From assembly GCF_023169945.1 (NCBI RefSeq), contig NZ_AP025591.1:4894481-4958480 (forward strand): a stretch of 64,000 nucleotides of DNA. Reading direction: 5' to 3'. Both the position numbers and the translations under genes were made by a program. Below are positions 46,696 through 54,908 of the stretch, in pieces; positions within the stretch are counted from its first letter, which is position 1, and every line of letters starts with the position of its first letter. The DNA comes from Anaeromyxobacter oryzae (GTDB taxonomy: Bacteria > Myxococcota > Myxococcia > Myxococcales > Anaeromyxobacteraceae). The notes under the pieces are model-generated. The model did not search any database. It was not told the origin of the DNA and saw only the letters and a program-made list of their open reading frames with translations.

Positions 46696-48185
46696 TCGGC
46701 GCGGCCGCCGTCGCGCTCACCGCCGCGCTCGCGCTGGGCGCGCCGGCGCCGGTGCGCGTCGGCTCGAAGGAGTTCACCGAGTCCGAGATCCTCGGCGCGA
46801 TGGCGACGCAGGCGCTCGCGGCGGGGGGCGTGCCGGCGGAGCACCGCCGCGCGCTGGGCGGTACGCGCATCCTCTGGGAGGCGCTCCTCCGCGGCGACCT
46901 CGACGTCTACCCCGACTACACCGGCACGATCTCGGAGGAGATCCTCGGCGGCGCGGTCCGCCCGGACGAGGAGGCGCTCCGGGCCGCGCTCGCCCCGCGG
47001 GGCGTGGGGATCACGCGCTCGCTCGGCTTCGAGGACACGTACGCGCTCGCGATGCGGCGGGACGTGGCCGACCGGCTCGGCGTGCGGCGCGTCTCGGACC
47101 TCGCGCGCCTGCCGGCGCTCCGGATCGGCTTCACGAGCGAGTTCATGGACCGCAAGGACGGCTGGCCCGCGCTCCGCGCGCGGTACCGGCTCCCGCAGCG
47201 CGACGTCCGCGGGCTCGCGCACGACCTGGCGTACCCGGCGCTCGCGGCGGGCGAGATCGACGTCACCGATGTCTACTCGACGGACGCGGAGATCGGGCGC
47301 TACGGCCTCGCGGTGCTCGAGGACGACCTCCACGTCTTCCCGGAGTACCGCGCCGTCTACGTGTACCGGCTGGATCTCGAGGCCCGCGCGCCGGCCGCGC
47401 TCCCGGCGCTCCGCCGGCTCGAGGGGCGCATCGGCGCCTCCGCCATGATCGACCTGAACGCGCGGGTGCGGATCGACGGCGCCGCGCCGGACGCCGCCGC
47501 CGCCGGCTTCCTGCGCGCGGCGCTCGGGCTCGCGCCCGAGGTCCCGCCGGAGTACCGGTGGCAGCGGATCCTCGCCCGGACCCGCGAGCACCTCGCGCTC
47601 GTCGCGACCGCGCTCGCGGGCGCCATCCTCCTCGGCGTCCCGCTCGGCGTCCTGGCCGCGCGGCGGCCGCGGATCGGGCGCGGCGTCCTCGCCCTCGTGG
47701 GCGTCGTCCAGACGATCCCCTCGCTCGCGCTCCTCGTCTTCATGATCCCGCTGCTCGGGATCGGGGCGGGCCCCGCGATCGCCGCGCTCTTCCTCTACGG
47801 GCTGCTGCCCATCGTGCGGAACACGCACGCGGGCCTCACGGGCATCCCGCCCGAGCTGACCGACTCGGCGCGCGCGATCGGCCTCCCGCCGGCGGCGCGG
47901 CTCCGGCTCGTGGAGCTTCCGCTCGCCGCGCCCGCGATCCTGGCCGGCGTGAAGACGGCGGCGGTGATCGCGGTGGGCACCGCGACGCTCGGCGCGCTCG
48001 CCGGCGCTGGCGGCTACGGCCAGCCGATCCTCACGGGGATCCGGCTCGCGTCGGTGCCGCTCATCCTCGAGGGTGCGATCCCGGCGGCCGCGCTCGCGCT
48101 GCTCGTCCAGAGCGGGTTCGACGCGCTCGAGCCGCTGCTCGTCCCGCGCGGCCTCCGGCGCCGTGCGGGGCGGGTGGAATCGTAG
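46692..48185 (+). CDS. Fused osmoprotectant-binding protein and permease
   Basis: 497 residues. CCGGAGGG precedes GTG 46692. After a signal-like helix, residues about 20-270 form an OpuBC/OsmF-type binding domain: VRVGSKEFTESEILGAM, GDLDVYPDYTGTISEEIL, EIDVTDVYSTDAEIGRY. The C-terminal half is a MetI-type permease with five or so helices and the EAA-like loop GIPPELTDSARAIGLPPAAR. In this order (binding domain first, permease second) the binding domain would be tethered on the outer face of the inner membrane. Such fusions are known in quaternary-amine transporters. With the upstream ATPase it makes a complete two-gene importer. Confidence 0.9.
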   Translation: MIGAAAVALTAALALGAPAPVRVGSKEFTESEILGAMATQALAAGGVPAEHRRALGGTRILWEALLRGDLDVYPDYTGTISEEILGGAVRPDEEALRAALAPRGVGITRSLGFEDTYALAMRRDVADRLGVRRVSDLARLPALRIGFTSEFMDRKDGWPALRARYRLPQRDVRGLAHDLAYPALAAGEIDVTDVYSTDAEIGRYGLAVLEDDLHVFPEYRAVYVYRLDLEARAPAALPALRRLEGRIGASAMIDLNARVRIDGAAPDAAAAGFLRAALGLAPEVPPEYRWQRILARTREHLALVATALAGAILLGVPLGVLAARRPRIGRGVLALVGVVQTIPSLALLVFMIPLLGIGAGPAIAALFLYGLLPIVRNTHAGLTGIPPELTDSARAIGLPPAARLRLVELPLAAPAILAGVKTAAVIAVGTATLGALAGAGGYGQPILTGIRLASVPLILEGAIPAAALALLVQSGFDALEPLLVPRGLRRRAGRVES

Positions 48186-48266
48186 GTGCGCGAACGAGTG
48201 TCGGGTGCCGGGTGAGCGACAGGCGGCCGGGCGAGCGGCCGTCCGGTCATGCGGTACGGTCGGGGC

Positions 48267-48485
48267 TCAACGGCCGAGGGAGCCGATGCGCCGCCACCGC
48301 TCCCCGGGACGGACCTGCAGGTCCGCGCCGAACCGGCTCAGGGAACCGACATGGGCGGCGAGGTGCTTCAGGCCCGCGGGGAGGGGATCCAGCGGCAACC
48401 GCGTCGACCGCCTGTGACGCAGGAACAGGGTCGAGACGAGCCCCAGGGCGGCGAAGGCGAGTGCGAGCAGGGCGTACACAGTCAT
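48267..48485 (-). CDS. Small single-helix membrane protein
   Basis: 72 residues. A strong GGAGGG site (reverse complement of 48490-48495) sits before ATG 48485, and the product starts with a hydrophobic helix (VYALLALAFAALGLVSTLFL) followed by a basic HRRSTR stop-transfer stretch and a soluble tail of about 45 residues. The ribosome site and topology make this small gene convincing although it lies within a longer open frame. Function unknown. It is divergent from the nucleotidyltransferase gene. Confidence 0.65.
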   Translation of the reverse strand: MTVYALLALAFAALGLVSTLFLRHRRSTRLPLDPLPAGLKHLAAHVGSLSRFGADLQVRPGERWRRIGSLGR

Positions 48486-48495
48486 GGTTCCCTCC
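48486..48495 (-). promoter_or_regulatory. Ribosome binding site for the small membrane protein
   Basis: Reverse strand reads GGAGGGAACC immediately before ATG 48485. This decides the start within a frame that stays open much further upstream. Confidence 0.6.
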
Positions 48496-48602
48496 GTGCC
48501 CGGCGGGCGCGGCGAGGACCCAACATGCGCCGATGAAGGGCGGTTGGCTCCGCCCCGGACGGAGATCCCGCCCAGGGAGGGAACCCGGATCGCGGGACAG
48601 AC

Positions 48603-49757
48603 GTGGAGCTTCGCGGATCTCGCCGCGTGGGCTTGCCCGGAGCGGGGCACCCCGTCCATGCTCGCGACGATCTGGACGACGGACACGACGAGCTCGAGGC
48701 CGATCTCAGGGCCCTCCTCTCCCGCCCCGCGGCGCCGCTCCCGCCGCTCGCGGCGGAGCGCGCGCGGCGCCTCGCGGACGCCGCGCTCCGGCACGGGCTC
48801 GCGCACGAGCTCGTGCGGCGCTTCCCCCCGCCCGGCCCAGACGCCGACCTCGCCGCGCTCCGCGCGCGCGTGGAGCGGAACGTGCTCGCGCGCCGGATCC
48901 AGGACGCGCGGCTGCGAGCGGCGCTCGACGAGGCGCTCGCGGCCCTCGCCGCGCGCGGCATCGTCCCCGTCGCGCTGAAGGGCCCGATCCTCGCGGAGCG
49001 CGCCTACGCCGATCCCGCGCTCCGGGAGTCGGGGGATCTGGACCTGCTCGTGGACCCGGCCGAGCTGGATCACGCCCTCGCGGCGCTCGCCGCGCGCGGG
49101 TGGTGTCCCGAGCGAGGCGAGTTCGTGTTCTCGGACGCGTACGCGCGTCGCCACCACCACCACGTTCACCTCGGGCGCCCTGGCGGCCCGGACGTCGAGG
49201 TCCACTTCCGTGCGAACGTGGGCTTCGGTGCCGTGCTCGAGGCGGCGCCGCTCCTCGGGCGCGCCCGGGATCACCGCACCGCCTCCGGCGCCGCCGTCCG
49301 CGTGCTCGCGCCGGAGGACGAGCTGATCTTCCTGGCGATCCACTCCGCCCGGCACCTCCACGAGCGGCTCGGGTGGCTGCTCGACCTGCTCCTGTTGCTC
49401 GAGGCCGGGCCGCCGGTGGACGGCGCCGAGGTCGCGGCGCGGGCGCGTGCGTGGGGGGCTTCGCGCGCGCTCGCCTTCACGGCCGCGGCGCTCGCCGAGC
49501 TCGGCGCGCCCTTGCCGGAGGGCCTTCCGCGGTCGCCCGGCGCGACACGCCTGCGCGTCGCCGAGGCGCTGCGCCAACGGGCACTCGCGCGCGCCGGCGT
49601 CGCGCGGGACCGCGTGTTCTGGGCGTGGGGCATGGCGTTCGAGGCGGTGCTCGCGGATCGCGCCACGGTCGCCGCGGCGCGGCTCGCGCACCACGGCGTG
49701 TGGACGGTGCGGAGGAACACGCACCGGCTCCTACACCGCCTGAGTCGCCGACCCTGA
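48603..49757 (+). CDS. NTP_transf_5-type nucleotidyltransferase of a RiPP-like operon
   Basis: 384 residues from GTG 48603 (GTG 48627 possible). The core is the minimal nucleotidyltransferase fold of Pfam NTP_transf_5: VALKGPILAERAYADPALRESGDLDLLVDPAEL, in which ESGDLDLLV carries the two metal-binding Asp. It continues with RRHHHHVHL, DVEVHFRANVG and LIFLAIHSARHLHERLGWLLDL. This family recurs in clusters with PqqD-like proteins, HprK-like kinases, and lasso or radical-SAM peptide maturases, exactly the partners found downstream here. Its substrate in those systems is not established. It is the first gene of the operon at 48603-55984. Confidence 0.82.
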   Translation: MELRGSRRVGLPGAGHPVHARDDLDDGHDELEADLRALLSRPAAPLPPLAAERARRLADAALRHGLAHELVRRFPPPGPDADLAALRARVERNVLARRIQDARLRAALDEALAALAARGIVPVALKGPILAERAYADPALRESGDLDLLVDPAELDHALAALAARGWCPERGEFVFSDAYARRHHHHVHLGRPGGPDVEVHFRANVGFGAVLEAAPLLGRARDHRTASGAAVRVLAPEDELIFLAIHSARHLHERLGWLLDLLLLLEAGPPVDGAEVAARARAWGASRALAFTAAALAELGAPLPEGLPRSPGATRLRVAEALRQRALARAGVARDRVFWAWGMAFEAVLADRATVAAARLAHHGVWTVRRNTHRLLHRLSRRP

Positions 49758-49823
49758 CGTCACGCCAACCCGGGACTGGGGGTTTTTGGCGGGTCCGACG
49801 AGACTGGCCGATGATGGGCGTCG

Positions 49824-50267
49824 GTGGTGGCGCTCCTCCACGAATCCATGACGGCGATCTGGCAACCGGTACGCGGCCGCAGCATGGCCCCGACGCTCCG
49901 CGAGGGCGACGAGGTGCAGCTCGCGTTCGTCGACGGCGCGCCGGCGCCGGGAGACGTGGTCGTCGCGCGGGGCCGGGCGGGGCTCGTCATCCACCGCGTG
50001 GTCGGCGCCGGAGCAGGCGGGATCATCACCCGAGGTGATGCGTGTCCGAGAAACGATCCGACCTGGGCTCCGCGCCAGGTCATCTTCACGGCGGTGGCCC
50101 GGCGTCGTCGCGGGCGGGAGCAGCCGATCCCGCCGGCGCCCCCGGAGCCGCTCCGCCGCCTCCGGCTCCTGGCGCGGTCCTTCGCGTCGCGGGCCGCTGC
50201 GCCTGGCAGGTGGTGGAGGGCGAGGCGGTCCTCCTCGACCTGCACGGGAGGCGGATCGTGGGCCTGA
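49824..50267 (+). CDS. Short signal-peptidase-like (S26B, Ser-His) protein
   Basis: 147 residues from GTG 49824. The motifs fit the ER/archaeal SipW branch of signal peptidase I: GRSMAPTLREGDEV (nucleophile Ser20), PGDVVVARGRAG, LVIHRVVG (His57 in place of the usual Lys) and TRGDACPRNDP (Asp72, Asp78). It lacks a membrane helix, unlike a housekeeping signal peptidase, so it could trim a peptide leader in the cytoplasm. The last 75 residues overlap the PqqD-like gene in another frame and are low-complexity, so the true 3' end function is unclear. Leader removal for the peptide at 50517 is my inference. Confidence 0.72.
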   Translation: MVALLHESMTAIWQPVRGRSMAPTLREGDEVQLAFVDGAPAPGDVVVARGRAGLVIHRVVGAGAGGIITRGDACPRNDPTWAPRQVIFTAVARRRRGREQPIPPAPPEPLRRLRLLARSFASRAAAPGRWWRARRSSSTCTGGGSWA

Positions 50268-50440
50268 ACCCGGTGGGCAGCTTCGTGTTCGGGCGGGTCG
50301 ACGGCGAGCGGAGCGTCGCGGCGCTGGCGGGCGAGGTCGCGGCGCGGTTCGGCGTCTCGGCGGAGCGGGCGCTCGCGGACGTCGGCGCGTTCATCGGGGA
50401 GCTCGTCCGGCGCGGGCTCGTCGAGGTGACGACGCCGTGA
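50042..50440 (+). CDS. PqqD-family peptide-recognition protein (RRE)
   Basis: 132 residues from GTG 50042, with GAGGTG at 50032-50037. After about 45 Pro/Ala-rich residues, the PqqD winged-helix fold runs to the end: WQVVEGEAVLLDLHGRRIVG, LNPVGSFVFGRVDGERSVA and a C-terminal helix ADVGAFIGELVRRGLVEV. The line LNPVG.FVF plus ALA.DV..F...L...GL is diagnostic. Such domains bind RiPP leader peptides and present them to modifying enzymes. It overlaps the preceding gene by 226 bases in a different frame, an unusually long overlap. The precursor candidate follows 76 bases after its stop. Confidence 0.88.
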   Translation: MSEKRSDLGSAPGHLHGGGPASSRAGAADPAGAPGAAPPPPAPGAVLRVAGRCAWQVVEGEAVLLDLHGRRIVGLNPVGSFVFGRVDGERSVAALAGEVAARFGVSAERALADVGAFIGELVRRGLVEVTTP

Positions 50441-50516
50441 GTGGTGGGGCGGGGACGTTGGTGCGAGGTCGAGCGCCGTGTTTCATCACCAGCTTTCGAG
50501 AGCGGGCGAGGCGAGC

Positions 50517-50693
50517 ATGAACGGGACGAGGCAGGAAACGGAGACGGAGCGGAGTCCGCCGACGACCACGCCGCCGTACGAGCCGCCGGCGATCGCGTGG
50601 GACGAGGCTTTCGAGCCGCTGACCGCGGCCTCCTTCGGTGCGCCGAACGGCCCGAACATGATGTCCGAGCTCCAGCGGTGCAACGTCCTATGA
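50517..50693 (+). CDS. Candidate RiPP precursor peptide (58 residues)
   Basis: ATG 50517 follows GAGGCGAG; GTG 50478 is an in-frame alternative. The first 20 residues are polar and Thr/Pro-rich. They lead into PPYEPPAIAWDEAFEPLTAA, which resembles the Y-x-x-P-x-I-x-W-x-E-x-F-E-P element I recall from small peptides encoded beside PqqD and radical-SAM genes. The last 18 residues (GAPNGPNMMSELQRCNVL) hold one Cys and would be the core if cleavage follows the FEPL region. It is encoded directly after the PqqD-like protein, and its stop overlaps the start of the large secreted protein (ATGA). Modified residues cannot be predicted from sequence alone. Confidence 0.75.
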   Translation: MNGTRQETETERSPPTTTPPYEPPAIAWDEAFEPLTAASFGAPNGPNMMSELQRCNVL

Positions 50694-53600
50694 GTCGCGC
50701 CGTCCGCCTCGTCGTCACGGCGGGCGCGCTGCTCGTGGCCGGCGCGGCGCGCGCGCAGGTGAACCTCGCCGTCACCCCGAGCGCGGCCGGGACGGCGCCG
50801 CTCGCGAACGCGGTGACGAACGGGACGGCGTCGTCCTTCCACCTCGACGTCGCGAACTCGAAGAGCGGGACGATCCTCCGCCAGATCGAGTTCCGGCTGC
50901 CCCAGGGCTGGTCGGCGCAGGGCGGCGCCGGTCCGGACGGTTGGACGGTCACGCGCCTGCAGACGAACGGGCTCTACTCGATCCGCTTCCAGGTCGCCGA
51001 TTGCAGCGCCGGCGCCGTCGGCGGGATCGTCAACGGCAGCGCCGGGACGTTCCGCCTGGACGTCACGCCCCCCGGCGGCGCCGTCGCGGGCGACTGGTCG
51101 GACAACCTGAGCCGCATCACCGCGTCCGATCCCTGCGGTGGGCAGACCGGGTGGAACGTAACGAGCGCGAGCGCGGTCACGATCCCGGTGAAGGCGCTCG
51201 CCGTCACGGGCAGCGTCTCCCCGGTCCAGGGGCCGGTGCCGACGACGGCGACCTCGACCTGGACGGTCACGAACCTCGCCACCGCCGCGACGACCGTGAC
51301 GCCGGCGGTGAGGATCACGCCCCAGGGCGGGGCCGTTCTCGCGTGCACGCCCGCACCCGCGTCGCTGTCGCTCGCGGCCGCCGGCGCGGCCGGTGCGTCG
51401 GCGACGTTCAGCTGCTCGTACCCGCTGGCCCAGGCGGGCGTGTACACGTTCGGCGCGACGGCGGCCGGCTCCGGCGTGTCCGCCGTGGGCGCGATCGCCG
51501 GACCGGTCCGCACGGCCGGCGTGACCGCCTCGTTCGCGTTCACCAACCTGACCGCCGGACCGGGGGATCAGGTCCAGGCGGTCATGACGTTCCAGAACAA
51601 CACGGCGGCGGCAGTGACGGTCTCGCCGCCCAGGTACAACCAGCTCACGCTCGCCGGCCTCGCCCAGACCAGCGGCACGAACAACCCCGCGGACGTGCCG
51701 CTCGCGGCCGGCGCCACGGGGTCGGTCACGTACACGTTCGACGTGACCGGGGTGGTCGGCTCCGCGTATCGCGCCCAGGGCACGCCGGCGATCTCGCCCG
51801 CCGGGAGCACGACGAACCTCGCGATCACGCCCGCCGGGACGGTCGCTGCGTCGACGGTGGCCTGGTCACCCGCCGGCATCGTCCCCTCCCGCACGCCGAA
51901 GGGGCCGTGGACCTTCACCGTGACCGTCGTGAACAACGGCGGCGCGTCGATGACCGAGATCGACGTCTACGCCCCGCCGGCGAACGGGTGGGGAGGGCTC
52001 ACGTACGTCAGCATGAGCCCGACGGGCTCCGTCAAGACCTCCGGCAACCCGACGGACACGCTCAGGTACACGTTGACGGTGCCATCCAAGAGCACCGCGA
52101 CCCTGAAGTTCAGCTTCTCCTCGCTCCCGGCCGTGACGCAGACGACCGCGTACCCGTTCCAGGTCACGACGGTCGTGTCGAACGGCTCGCGCGCGGTGAA
52201 CACGAACTACGAGGAGACGGTCTCGATCGTCCCCACACCGATCCCGGACGTCGCGGGCTTCACGATCCTGTCCGACGGCTCGGGCCAGACGCTCGCGTGG
52301 ACGAACACGAGCGGCACGACGGGGAACGCCCACGACGGCGTCGCGATCTTCCGGACGCCCTCCGGGACGGACCCGTTCGTCCCGGCGGACTTCGTCGACT
52401 ACTCGGATCCCGCGAACCAGGCCCTCGCCACCGGGACGGTGCTGTACGCGGACCGGGACGGCTCGCCGACGCGAACGGCCGCGGATCCGGCCGTCGGCGC
52501 GTACAACTACCGGGTCTGCAACCACGACGCGCTGTTCGTCTACTCGAGCTGCACCAGCGGATACTGGACCGCGAAGGGCTACCTCGACTCCGTCGCGGCG
52601 CCGGTGGGCGGCTGGACGCACCAGCTCGGCGGGACGTCGCTGCTCCAGCCCGGCGTCCTCCCGGGGAGCCGCGTCGCCGTCGCCACGAACCGGCCGGACG
52701 TCACGGTGCTCGACCTCGCCACCGGACTCCGGACGTTCGACCCGGTGGCGCTCGCGTCCCTGCCGGCCGGCAACACGCCGGCGGCGGCGATGGCGAGCGG
52801 GCGCAACATGCTCTTCGCCGCGGATCAGGGCGGCCTCGCCCTCGGCTTCGACCTCGACGCCGGAACGACCACCTGGCAGGTCACCAGGACCGGCGAGAGC
52901 TTCGTCGCCGAGATCACCGGGATCGTGAAGCAGTACGCGAGCGCGGCCTACACCGCGCCCTACGACACCATCCTCCTCGCCTCGAAGACCGGCCGGCTCC
53001 TCGGCGTCCGGCACGACACCGGCGCCACGGTGTGGACGCTGCAGGTCGGCGCGACGGGGCAGGGGCTCTACGCCGCGCCCATCTACGACGCCGGGACGAA
53101 CCGGCTCTTCGTGGCGGTGGACGCGGGCGGCGGCGTCCGCGCATACGACGTGGGCGCCGGCGCGGCGGCGCCGACGCCGGTGGCGGGCTGGCCGGCCGGC
53201 ACGGGCAGCTACACCGTCGCGTGCTCCCAGGGGCCGCTGACGACCGACCTCGCCTGCCTGGACAAGACGGGCCAGCTCGTCGTCCTCGACGTGTCGACCG
53301 GGGCGCCGCGGTACGGCACGCCGATCTCCTCGGCGCTCGCGAGCGCGACCGACCTCCGCACCGTCGTCGGCGCGACGCACGGCTACCTCGTGTCGAGCGC
53401 GAGCGCGGTCCAGCGGCTCGTGATCTCCACGTCCGGCGTGCTCTCGGCCACGGCGCAATGGAACGCGCCGTCCGGCGCGACGCTATCCATGGCGCAGCCG
53501 TTCCCCTCGACCGGGACCGCATTCGTCGCCGCGAGCGACAAGAAGCTGCGGAAGCTCTCGCTCGACGGGCTTGCGCTCCTCGACTCCCGCGACGTCCCCG

Positions 53601-53707
53601 GCCCCGCGACGAGCATCCTCGTCGGCCCGCCGGTGTTCGACCGGACCAACGGCCGTTTCGTCTTCGCGACGGCGAAGGGCCGCGTCTTCGCCATCCCGGC
53701 GTTCTAG
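50690..53707 (+). CDS. Large secreted protein with Ig-like domains and PQQ-like propeller
   Basis: 1005 residues. ATG 50690 overlaps the peptide stop. The signal peptide ends AARA-QVN. Residues about 25-560 are repeated beta-sandwich units of CARDB/DUF11 style (VTNLATAATTVTPAVRITPQ, FAFTNLTAGPGDQVQAVMTF, VVNNGGASMTEIDVYAPP). A fibronectin-like section (SGQTLAWTNTSGTTGN) follows. The last 380 residues form a propeller of PQQ-like blades (DTGATVWTLQVG, GLYAAPIYDAGTNRLFVAVD, LDVSTGAPRYGTPISS). In quinoproteins such blades hold a redox cofactor. In this operon a peptide-derived cofactor could be the cargo, but no cofactor residues can be assigned. Export by Sec is predicted. Confidence 0.8.
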   Translation: MSRAVRLVVTAGALLVAGAARAQVNLAVTPSAAGTAPLANAVTNGTASSFHLDVANSKSGTILRQIEFRLPQGWSAQGGAGPDGWTVTRLQTNGLYSIRFQVADCSAGAVGGIVNGSAGTFRLDVTPPGGAVAGDWSDNLSRITASDPCGGQTGWNVTSASAVTIPVKALAVTGSVSPVQGPVPTTATSTWTVTNLATAATTVTPAVRITPQGGAVLACTPAPASLSLAAAGAAGASATFSCSYPLAQAGVYTFGATAAGSGVSAVGAIAGPVRTAGVTASFAFTNLTAGPGDQVQAVMTFQNNTAAAVTVSPPRYNQLTLAGLAQTSGTNNPADVPLAAGATGSVTYTFDVTGVVGSAYRAQGTPAISPAGSTTNLAITPAGTVAASTVAWSPAGIVPSRTPKGPWTFTVTVVNNGGASMTEIDVYAPPANGWGGLTYVSMSPTGSVKTSGNPTDTLRYTLTVPSKSTATLKFSFSSLPAVTQTTAYPFQVTTVVSNGSRAVNTNYEETVSIVPTPIPDVAGFTILSDGSGQTLAWTNTSGTTGNAHDGVAIFRTPSGTDPFVPADFVDYSDPANQALATGTVLYADRDGSPTRTAADPAVGAYNYRVCNHDALFVYSSCTSGYWTAKGYLDSVAAPVGGWTHQLGGTSLLQPGVLPGSRVAVATNRPDVTVLDLATGLRTFDPVALASLPAGNTPAAAMASGRNMLFAADQGGLALGFDLDAGTTTWQVTRTGESFVAEITGIVKQYASAAYTAPYDTILLASKTGRLLGVRHDTGATVWTLQVGATGQGLYAAPIYDAGTNRLFVAVDAGGGVRAYDVGAGAAAPTPVAGWPAGTGSYTVACSQGPLTTDLACLDKTGQLVVLDVSTGAPRYGTPISSALASATDLRTVVGATHGYLVSSASAVQRLVISTSGVLSATAQWNAPSGATLSMAQPFPSTGTAFVAASDKKLRKLSLDGLALLDSRDVPGPATSILVGPPVFDRTNGRFVFATAKGRVFAIPAF

Positions 53708-53718
53708 GAGAACCCCCC

Positions 53719-54138
53719 ATGCGCCGCTGGCCCGTGCTCGCCGCCCTCGCCGCCGCCGCCTGCAGCGGCGGCTCCTCGGGGCGCCCGCCCCCCGTCACCG
53801 ACCTCAGCGGGACGCTCGCGATCACGAGCGACGCCGCGCAGCCCACGGCGTTCGCGCTGGCCGGGATGACCGCGCTCACCGTCGTGGCCCACGTCCGCGG
53901 CGGTACCCCGGGGGCGCACGCGGCTCGCGTGGACGTCCTCGCGCCCTCCGGCGACCTGTACGCGCAGCTGCAGGGAAGCATCGATCCCGGTGCGTCCGGC
54001 GACGCGACGCTGACGCGCGTCCTGGAGGTCCGCGGCACGCCCATCGACCGCTACCACCAGACCGGAACCTGGACGTTCGTGCTGGCCGTGGACGACGGCC
54101 CGGCGCTGGCCCAGGCCGCGGTGGTCATCACGGAGTGA
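53719..54138 (+). CDS. Small lipoprotein of the RiPP-like operon
   Basis: 139 residues. AGGAG sits on the previous stop, before ATG 53719. Lipobox AAAAC (Cys15) is followed by a single Ig-like beta domain (LAITSDAAQPTAFALAGMTA, RVDVLAPSGDLYAQLQGSI, GTWTFVLAVDDGPALAQAAV). It probably sits at the outer membrane with the large secreted protein. Its stop overlaps the kinase gene start in GTGA at 54135-54138. Confidence 0.78.
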   Translation: MRRWPVLAALAAAACSGGSSGRPPPVTDLSGTLAITSDAAQPTAFALAGMTALTVVAHVRGGTPGAHAARVDVLAPSGDLYAQLQGSIDPGASGDATLTRVLEVRGTPIDRYHQTGTWTFVLAVDDGPALAQAAVVITE

Positions 54139-54908
54139 CGCGCCTCGCCCTCGAGATCGCGGGGGTGCGGGTGGACCTCCGCGGCGCGGAGGGGCCTCCG
54201 GCGCTCGCGGCGCGGTACGGGCCGTTCCAGCGCGAGGCCGGGCGAGCGGACGCGACGATCGAGCTCGTGGGGGGCCCGGACGCGCCGCCGGACGCGCCGC
54301 CACGCGTCGTCGAACGCGCCGGGCGCTGGACCATCCAGGGGCGCGACGATCTCGGCCACCTCGACGTCGCCGCCGGCGCGGGCGTGGTCGCGCTCGACCG
54401 CCGGGTGAACGCGCTCGACGCGTTCGTGAGGGCCCTCGTCTCTCGCCACGTGCTGGCGCGCGGCGGCGTCCTCGTGCACGCCGCCGCGCTGCGCGTCGGC
54501 GGGGCCGCCCACCTCGTCCCCGGCTCCTCCGGCGCAGGGAAGTCCACGCTGGCGTCGCTCGCGCGCGACGGGATCGCCGACGAGCTCGCCGCCGTGCTGC
54601 CGCGACCGGACGGCGCGCTCCTCGTCCACGGCACGCCGTGGTGGCGCGGCGATCCGCGGCCCGCGCCGCTCGCGGCGGTGTACGCGCTCGCCTGGGACAT
54701 CGAGCGCGTCGAGGAGCTCCCCCGGCGCGACGCGCTCCGCCACGTCGCGACCCACCTCGCGCTCCCTGTCGACGATCCCTCTGCGCGCGCGGCCGCGTTC
54801 GCCGCGGCGGGCCGGATCGCGGCGGCCGCTCCCTTCCGGCGCCTCTCCTTCCGGCGCGACAGCGACGTCGACGCGCTGCTCCGCCGCGCGGGGAGTGCCG
54901 CCGCGTGA
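54135..54908 (+). CDS. HPr kinase-like protein (HprK-related, RiPP-associated)
   Basis: 257 residues from GTG 54135. Walker A is PGSSGAGKSTLASLARDG (P-loop at about 130-138), preceded by the family's GGVLVHAAALRVGG strand. The core HprK fold is present, but the domain that binds HPr is not, as in HprK-related proteins found with PqqD paralogues. The substrate is unknown; phosphorylation of the peptide or of a partner is possible. It is coupled to both neighbours by overlapping stop/start codons. Confidence 0.85.
   Translation: MTRLALEIAGVRVDLRGAEGPPALAARYGPFQREAGRADATIELVGGPDAPPDAPPRVVERAGRWTIQGRDDLGHLDVAAGAGVVALDRRVNALDAFVRALVSRHVLARGGVLVHAAALRVGGAAHLVPGSSGAGKSTLASLARDGIADELAAVLPRPDGALLVHGTPWWRGDPRPAPLAAVYALAWDIERVEELPRRDALRHVATHLALPVDDPSARAAAFAAAGRIAAAAPFRRLSFRRDSDVDALLRRAGSAAA

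Noticed and set aside
49824..50267. LexA/S24-type repressor
   Set aside because: No DNA-binding domain precedes the Ser motif, and the IHRVV...TRGD pattern belongs to the signal-peptidase branch, not to LexA.
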